In this document: in pieces, positions 60,522 to 64,000 of the stretch | Numbering within the stretch: the first letter of the stretch is position 1 | Layout: every line of letters starts with the position of its first letter | Source of the DNA: Phaeosaccion multiseriatum | Taxonomy: Eukaryota > Ochrophyta, other classes | Assembly: GCA_965112735.1 (NCBI GenBank) | Contig: CBCOSG010000002.1 | Coordinates: 44,426 to 108,425, forward strand | DNA length: 64,000 nucleotides | Direction of reading: 5' to 3' | Made by a program: the position numbers and the translations under genes | The notes under the pieces: generated by a model | What the model was told of the DNA's origin: nothing | The model's database searches: none | Seen by the model: the letters and a program-made list of their open reading frames with translations, nothing else

Positions 60522-61451
60522 TTATCTTATAAACTCAAAATCAGTATAATTAAAGTTATTATTAAAAACACTGCTGGACGAAACATCAATAGGTTGAATT
60601 ATAGTCAAATCAGCTTTAGTTAGTATTTCAGCATTTTTAAACAGTCTTTCTGCCGAACGCAGGCGTGCTCGTTCGATTGCATTCCGAATACTTCTTGCAT
60701 TCGAAAATCTAAGTTGATTAGAACGTATTTTAATATAATCTAAAAAAATCGGAATAGTTTCAGGGGCAAACTTATATTGTTGTTCTTCGAGCATTTGTTC
60801 AGTTATTTGTAAAAGTTCTTGGCTTGTAAAATCCGGGAAGTTTATATGATTAGCAATTCTAGAAGATAGTCCTGGATTTGATTGGTAAAATTGATCCATC
60901 TTTTCTTTATAACCTGCTAAAATTAGAACAAGATCATCTCTTTGATTCTCCATTACTTGCAATAAGATTTCAATGGCTTCTGCTCCATAATCTCTTTCAT
61001 TATCAGGTTTATAAAGATAGTATGCTTCATCAATAAATAATAAACCACCTTTCGCTTTTTTAAGAACTTCTTTTGTTTTAGGTGCCGTATGTCCAATATA
61101 TTGACCAACTAGGTCATCTCGTGTCACCGTTAAAAGATGACCTTTCCTACAATAATTTAATTTATATAAAATATTAGCCATCCGTAGAGCAATAGTTGTT
61201 TTTCCAGTTCCTGGATTACCTGTGTAAGATTGATGCAATCCTGGATTATTAGATGTTAGTTGAATACTTTTTCTTAATTGATCTAATACTAATAGCGCAG
61301 CTATTTCTTTTATTCGTGACTTAACAGGAAGCAATCCAACCAATTCTTGTTCTAAAATATCTAAAATATCTTGGATTTGGGTTTCCATATATATTTGCTT
61401 TAAATCAACTGTAGGAGTTTGTGATAATGCTTGTAGATTTTGTTTTTGCAT
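60522..61451 (-). CDS. cbbX: CbbX, red-type RuBisCO activase
   Basis: 309 residues of AAA+ fold. Walker A GNPGTGKT is at 78-85, pore-loop region [16 protein letters not shown], Walker [12 protein letters not shown], and sensor motif [18 protein letters not shown]. CbbX releases sugar-phosphate inhibitors from red-type RuBisCO by tugging the RbcL C-terminus. It usually sits next to rbcS; here it is about 18 kb away. Confidence 0.97.
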   Translation of the reverse strand: MQKQNLQALSQTPTVDLKQIYMETQIQDILDILEQELVGLLPVKSRIKEIAALLVLDQLRKSIQLTSNNPGLHQSYTGNPGTGKTTIALRMANILYKLNYCRKGHLLTVTRDDLVGQYIGHTAPKTKEVLKKAKGGLLFIDEAYYLYKPDNERDYGAEAIEILLQVMENQRDDLVLILAGYKEKMDQFYQSNPGLSSRIANHINFPDFTSQELLQITEQMLEEQQYKFAPETIPIFLDYIKIRSNQLRFSNARSIRNAIERARLRSAERLFKNAEILTKADLTIIQPIDVSSSSVFNNNFNYTDFEFIR

Positions 61452-61524
61452 AAATTTTGTTTTTAGGTATTAACTTATTTTGTACATTTTTAATGTAGAA
61501 TAAGTCAAGCTTTTTTAGTATTGA

Positions 61525-61540
61525 TTGATAAGCTTATCAA
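61525..61540. promoter_or_regulatory. 16-base palindrome upstream of cbbX
   Basis: TTGATAAGCTTATCAA is a perfect palindrome about 75-90 bases before the cbbX start. It could be an operator for a dimeric regulator such as a LysR-type RbcR (Ycf30), but no second copy at rbcL was identified. Confidence 0.35.
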
Positions 61541-61831
61541 TTAAGATTCGATTTGATCAGAATTTGTTTTAATCATTTCATTAATTTGTCAAAAATTAAT
61601 TTTTAATGGTAGATACTTTTTTTTAGCTATTCAAAAAAAGTATTAATAATAGATGAAAATTATACTGGCTGATTAATGGACTTCTATAGAAAATGGAATC
61701 ACACAAAATATCCATTACATTAGTAATAGGATATTTTAATCCAAAAAACTATTTTTACCAACTTTCTAATTCAAAGAAATTAGTTTTTTTTTAGTTAGCA
61801 ATTGTTGTATAGTTCTGTAATCAAATGACAA

Positions 61832-62030
61832 GCGCAACCGATTGTTGTGGGATTCGGACTTATGATCGAAGCCATAATACTTGCACTTGCGGCAACACAA
61901 TGCACCACTAATCTCATTGGAGAGGTGAACAATAATCCAGCACAGTCAGAGTTATATTTTTTGTAACCATGACTGGGTTATACTTGTACTCCCCGTTTAA
62001 ACAACGTAAATCCCCTACTTCCAGGGAGTA
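61832..62030 (+). pseudogene. Possible end of an IS605/TnpB-like element
   Basis: One plus-strand frame reads SATDCCGIRTYDRSHNTCTC then GNTMHH before a stop. The spacing of CG, CTCG and the following M-H resembles the TnpB C-terminal zinc ribbon (CSxCG...CxCGxxMxRD). About 70 bases later TACTCCC (61987-61993) pairs with GGGAGTA (62024-62030) around AATCCCCTACTTCC, similar in style to right ends of IS200/IS605 elements. The match is short and the first cysteine is missing. Confidence 0.3.
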
Positions 62031-62511
62031 TTGTTTTGATAATCATAGGTGTCATATTAGCCTCCTCCCGTAGTGAGTACAATATAGTTTATTATGGTAG
62101 AATGTTTTAACGATGAGCAGGATGATGTTATACCAACCGCTATAGAAATAAGCGTGTACATAATGTAATAGTTTTTTAGGTTATAGAATAACAAAATATA
62201 ATGTGTGTCTGCAATATAATCTTACTTATTTCTCAATACCATATAATAAACCTATTTTAAGACCAACTTTTAATTAAAGAGAATACAATCTTATCTGATC
62301 TTTCAGAATCCCGTCAGGCGCTTATATACACCTCTCAGAAGATATTTTCAGACTTCTAAACATAAATATTCAATCCATTTTTACTAACCCTAATGTACAA
62401 ATAGACTAAACTCTAAAATCTGCGTATCTATATGTAAATTTGTTTATGTTTTATAACTTTTATATTATAATTTTATTTTATTATAATTAATGTATCTTGG
62501 ATTTTGTTTCT

Positions 62512-62790
62512 TGGGGGCGGGGGGACTTGAACCCCCACGTCTATATTTAGACAACGGATTTTCAATTAGAATAATTATCTAAATTGGACTCTTTCTTTAC
62601 CTATAATGAGTAGTTCCCGTCGAGTCTCTGCACCTATATATTTTTTCAGCAAAATATTTTTTGGCTCAAGATTTTTTGTCTTCAAATAAAAAGAGTTTAA
62701 TTTCTTGAATTTGAGAACTTACCTTAAAAAATAATTTTTTAATGGCTCAAGTTAATAAGTCCGTTGCGTCTACCATTCCGCCACGCCCCC
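62512..62790 (-). tRNA. trnL: tRNA-Leu (UAA), split by an intron
   Basis: Exon 1 is 62757-62790 (GGGGGCGTGGCGG to GGACTT) and exon 2 is 62512-62562 (AAAATCCG to the acceptor end CGCCCCC plus A). Joined, they form a class II tRNA with anticodon loop CTTAAAA, giving UAA. The intron sits after U34, the classic position of the cyanobacterial and plastid group I intron. Confidence 0.95.
62563..62756 (-). other. Group I intron in trnL(UAA)
   Basis: 194 bases, ending in the terminal G expected of group I introns. The core GTGCAGAGACTCGACGGGAA is the conserved P7/P3 region of trnL introns of subgroup IC3. There is no ORF. It is shorter than many plastid trnL introns. Confidence 0.92.
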
Positions 62791-63008
62791 TACAAAAAAT
62801 TAACGAATAATAATTTCCCATGACACCATAATTGTGTATATATATATATTAAAGCAATGCCTGTAAAATATCTGATATTAAATATACCAGATAGTTGGTG
62901 AAAATTAATTTTATACTTAATATATTTATCGAAAATAAAATAAAATAAAAAAATAATTAGACTAAAAACGTTATAATAAAAATTAAAAGTAGTCTTTGTA
63001 TTTACTTA

Positions 63009-64000
63009 TTAATATACTTTATTCCAATCTAATTGACTATTAATTGGTTTTAATAAATATAATTTAATTAAATTAATTAATAATTTAAAAAGGTATGGAA
63101 TTTTAAGTAATAAAGTAAAAAATTTTGGCTTATTGTCTTGACCAAGTTGAATTAATTTTGTATTAATTTGTGCGCACTCTTCTAGGTAAGTAAAAAACTT
63201 AGTATTTTCTACATCTAATATTACTGGAAATAATCTACCTGCACTTTGATTAGTTTTATGAATTACATGTATATCAAATTTTCGAGCATCAAGACCTATT
63301 GTAGAATAGAAATCAGAACGTTGTAGATCGTTCAAATACATTGTTACAAAGACTGACAATAAAAAGAATCGGCACCATAACCGGCTTTTTAATCCAGTTA
63401 ATAATTCTGGTTGAGACTTTAACACTGCCGCAAAGAAGTCACCATGTCTATTTTCATCTTGACACCAACTCTCGAAAAATCTAAAAAGTGGGTAAACTCT
63501 ATGTTCTGGATTTTTTTCTAGGTGTCTATAAATTGTAATATAACGCCAGTAACCTATTTTTTCTGACAAGTATGTTGCATAAAATATAAATTTTGGTGCA
63601 AAAAAAGTATATTTTCGACTTTTAGTTAAAAATCCCAGATCTAACGTTACGTTAAAATCACTCATAGCTTTATTTAAAAAACCCGCATGTCGCGCTTCAT
63701 CCCGTGACATAAAAGCAAAACCTTCAGCTAGTAAAGGATTTATACTTTTTAAATTTCTAGATAACTCTTTGTACAGCAAAAATCCTGAAAATTCAGCAGT
63801 ACATGAACGTTCTAAAAACTCAATAAAAAGATTTTTTGTTTTTTTATCAAATTCTTCCCAAGACTTAGAAAATTCTTTATCTCGAATAAAATGATGTTGA
63901 TTATAATCTAAACGAAATTCTTCAATGATTGCTTGAATCTCATCATGATTTGAAGAAATATCTAAATTGGCCATTTCATTAAAGTCAGTCGTATAAAAAC
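63009..64000 (-). CDS. acsF: Mg-protoporphyrin IX monomethyl ester cyclase, partial
   Basis: The frame stays open to the right edge: upstream of the ATG at 63974 it reads FYTTDFNE before MANLDIS, which is typical AcsF sequence, so the true start lies outside. Diiron ligands are in [12 protein letters not shown] and [15 protein letters not shown]. The enzyme forms the isocyclic ring of chlorophyll using oxygen. It is also called Ycf59. Diatom plastids usually lack it, a clue to the lineage. Confidence 0.96.
   Translation of the reverse strand, partial: FYTTDFNEMANLDISSNHDEIQAIIEEFRLDYNQHHFIRDKEFSKSWEEFDKKTKNLFIEFLERSCTAEFSGFLLYKELSRNLKSINPLLAEGFAFMSRDEARHAGFLNKAMSDFNVTLDLGFLTKSRKYTFFAPKFIFYATYLSEKIGYWRYITIYRHLEKNPEHRVYPLFRFFESWCQDENRHGDFFAAVLKSQPELLTGLKSRLWCRFFLLSVFVTMYLNDLQRSDFYSTIGLDARKFDIHVIHKTNQSAGRLFPVILDVENTKFFTYLEECAQINTKLIQLGQDNKPKFFTLLLKIPYLFKLLINLIKLYLLKPINSQLDWNKVY

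Larger units (their letters stand above)
61452..62511. other. Gene-poor 1-kb spacer with a GC-rich patch
   Basis: No open frame of useful length. Most is AT-rich, but about 61826-62080 is clearly richer in G+C and looks foreign. Features noted are a 16-base palindrome at 61525-61540, a possible TnpB-like zinc-ribbon scrap, and a hairpin near 61987-62030. Confidence 0.6.

Noticed and set aside
62281-62400. Short open stretch reading LSDLSESRQALIYTSQKIFS
   Set aside because: Only about 25 codons, with no start, motif or neighbouring continuation; treated as chance.

Overview
The window is a segment of plastid DNA from a photosynthetic alga with a red-type secondary plastid, most likely an ochrophyte (stramenopile). 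The signs are AT-rich DNA, compact gene packing and a photosystem gene set together with red-lineage genes: form ID rbcL and rbcS, cbbX, dnaB, groEL, dnaK, acpP, ilvB, thiS, pheT, rps1, ycf39, tatC, ycf66, ycf41, ycf33, petJ, psbV and acsF. A trnL(UAA) group I intron, an acsF gene and a dnaB mini-intein argue against a diatom. The class cannot be fixed from the sequence alone; raphidophyte, xanthophyte and eustigmatophyte relatives are possible.

Layout. 1-7043 (minus): S10/spc ribosomal protein cluster from rpl3 to rpl18, which is cut by the left edge. 7300-16105: ycf39, then minus-strand rpl12, rpl1, rpl11, trnW, psaJ, psaF, petA, tatC (frameshifted), atpE, atpB, ycf3, rps18 and rpl33. 16338-19140: rps20 and an unknown 800-residue ORF. 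19223-28251 (minus): trnY, the atpA-D-F-G-H-I cluster with an enlarged atpD, petJ, psbV, ycf66, psbX, intein-bearing dnaB and rpl9. 28499-39559: psb28, pheT, rps1, thiS, trnH, psaA, psaB, rps14, petG, psbK, psbZ, ycf41, psaL and acpP. 41828-47878: trnC, rbcS, an unknown coiled-coil membrane ORF, rbcL, rps4, trnR, trnD and groEL. 48217-56797: dnaK, foreign-looking ORFs, ilvB, ycf33 and rpl19. 56804-64000: tRNA genes, psbI, psbB, psbT, psbN, psbH, trnG, cbbX, split trnL and acsF, which runs off the right edge.

Two accessory zones (39.7-41.7 kb and 50.1-53.1 kb) interrupt this orderly map. Each holds a broken reading frame with the same motif order, resembling plasmid replication-initiation (Rep_trans-type) proteins. 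They look like scars of integrated plasmids. The second zone also carries a comparatively GC-rich unknown ORF and a pentapeptide-repeat ORF. A third gene-poor zone (61.5-62.5 kb) has a GC-rich patch that may be the end of an IS605/TnpB-like element.

The conserved genes serve photosynthetic electron transport, ATP synthesis, carbon fixation with its activase, plastid translation, protein folding and export, replication, and chlorophyll, branched-chain amino acid, fatty acid and thiamine synthesis. Many 3' ends are marked by long perfect hairpins, several overlapping the stop codon. Two genes (tatC, ilvB) change frame at A/T runs of 9-10 bases; sequencing error or transcript slippage must be separated from real loss.
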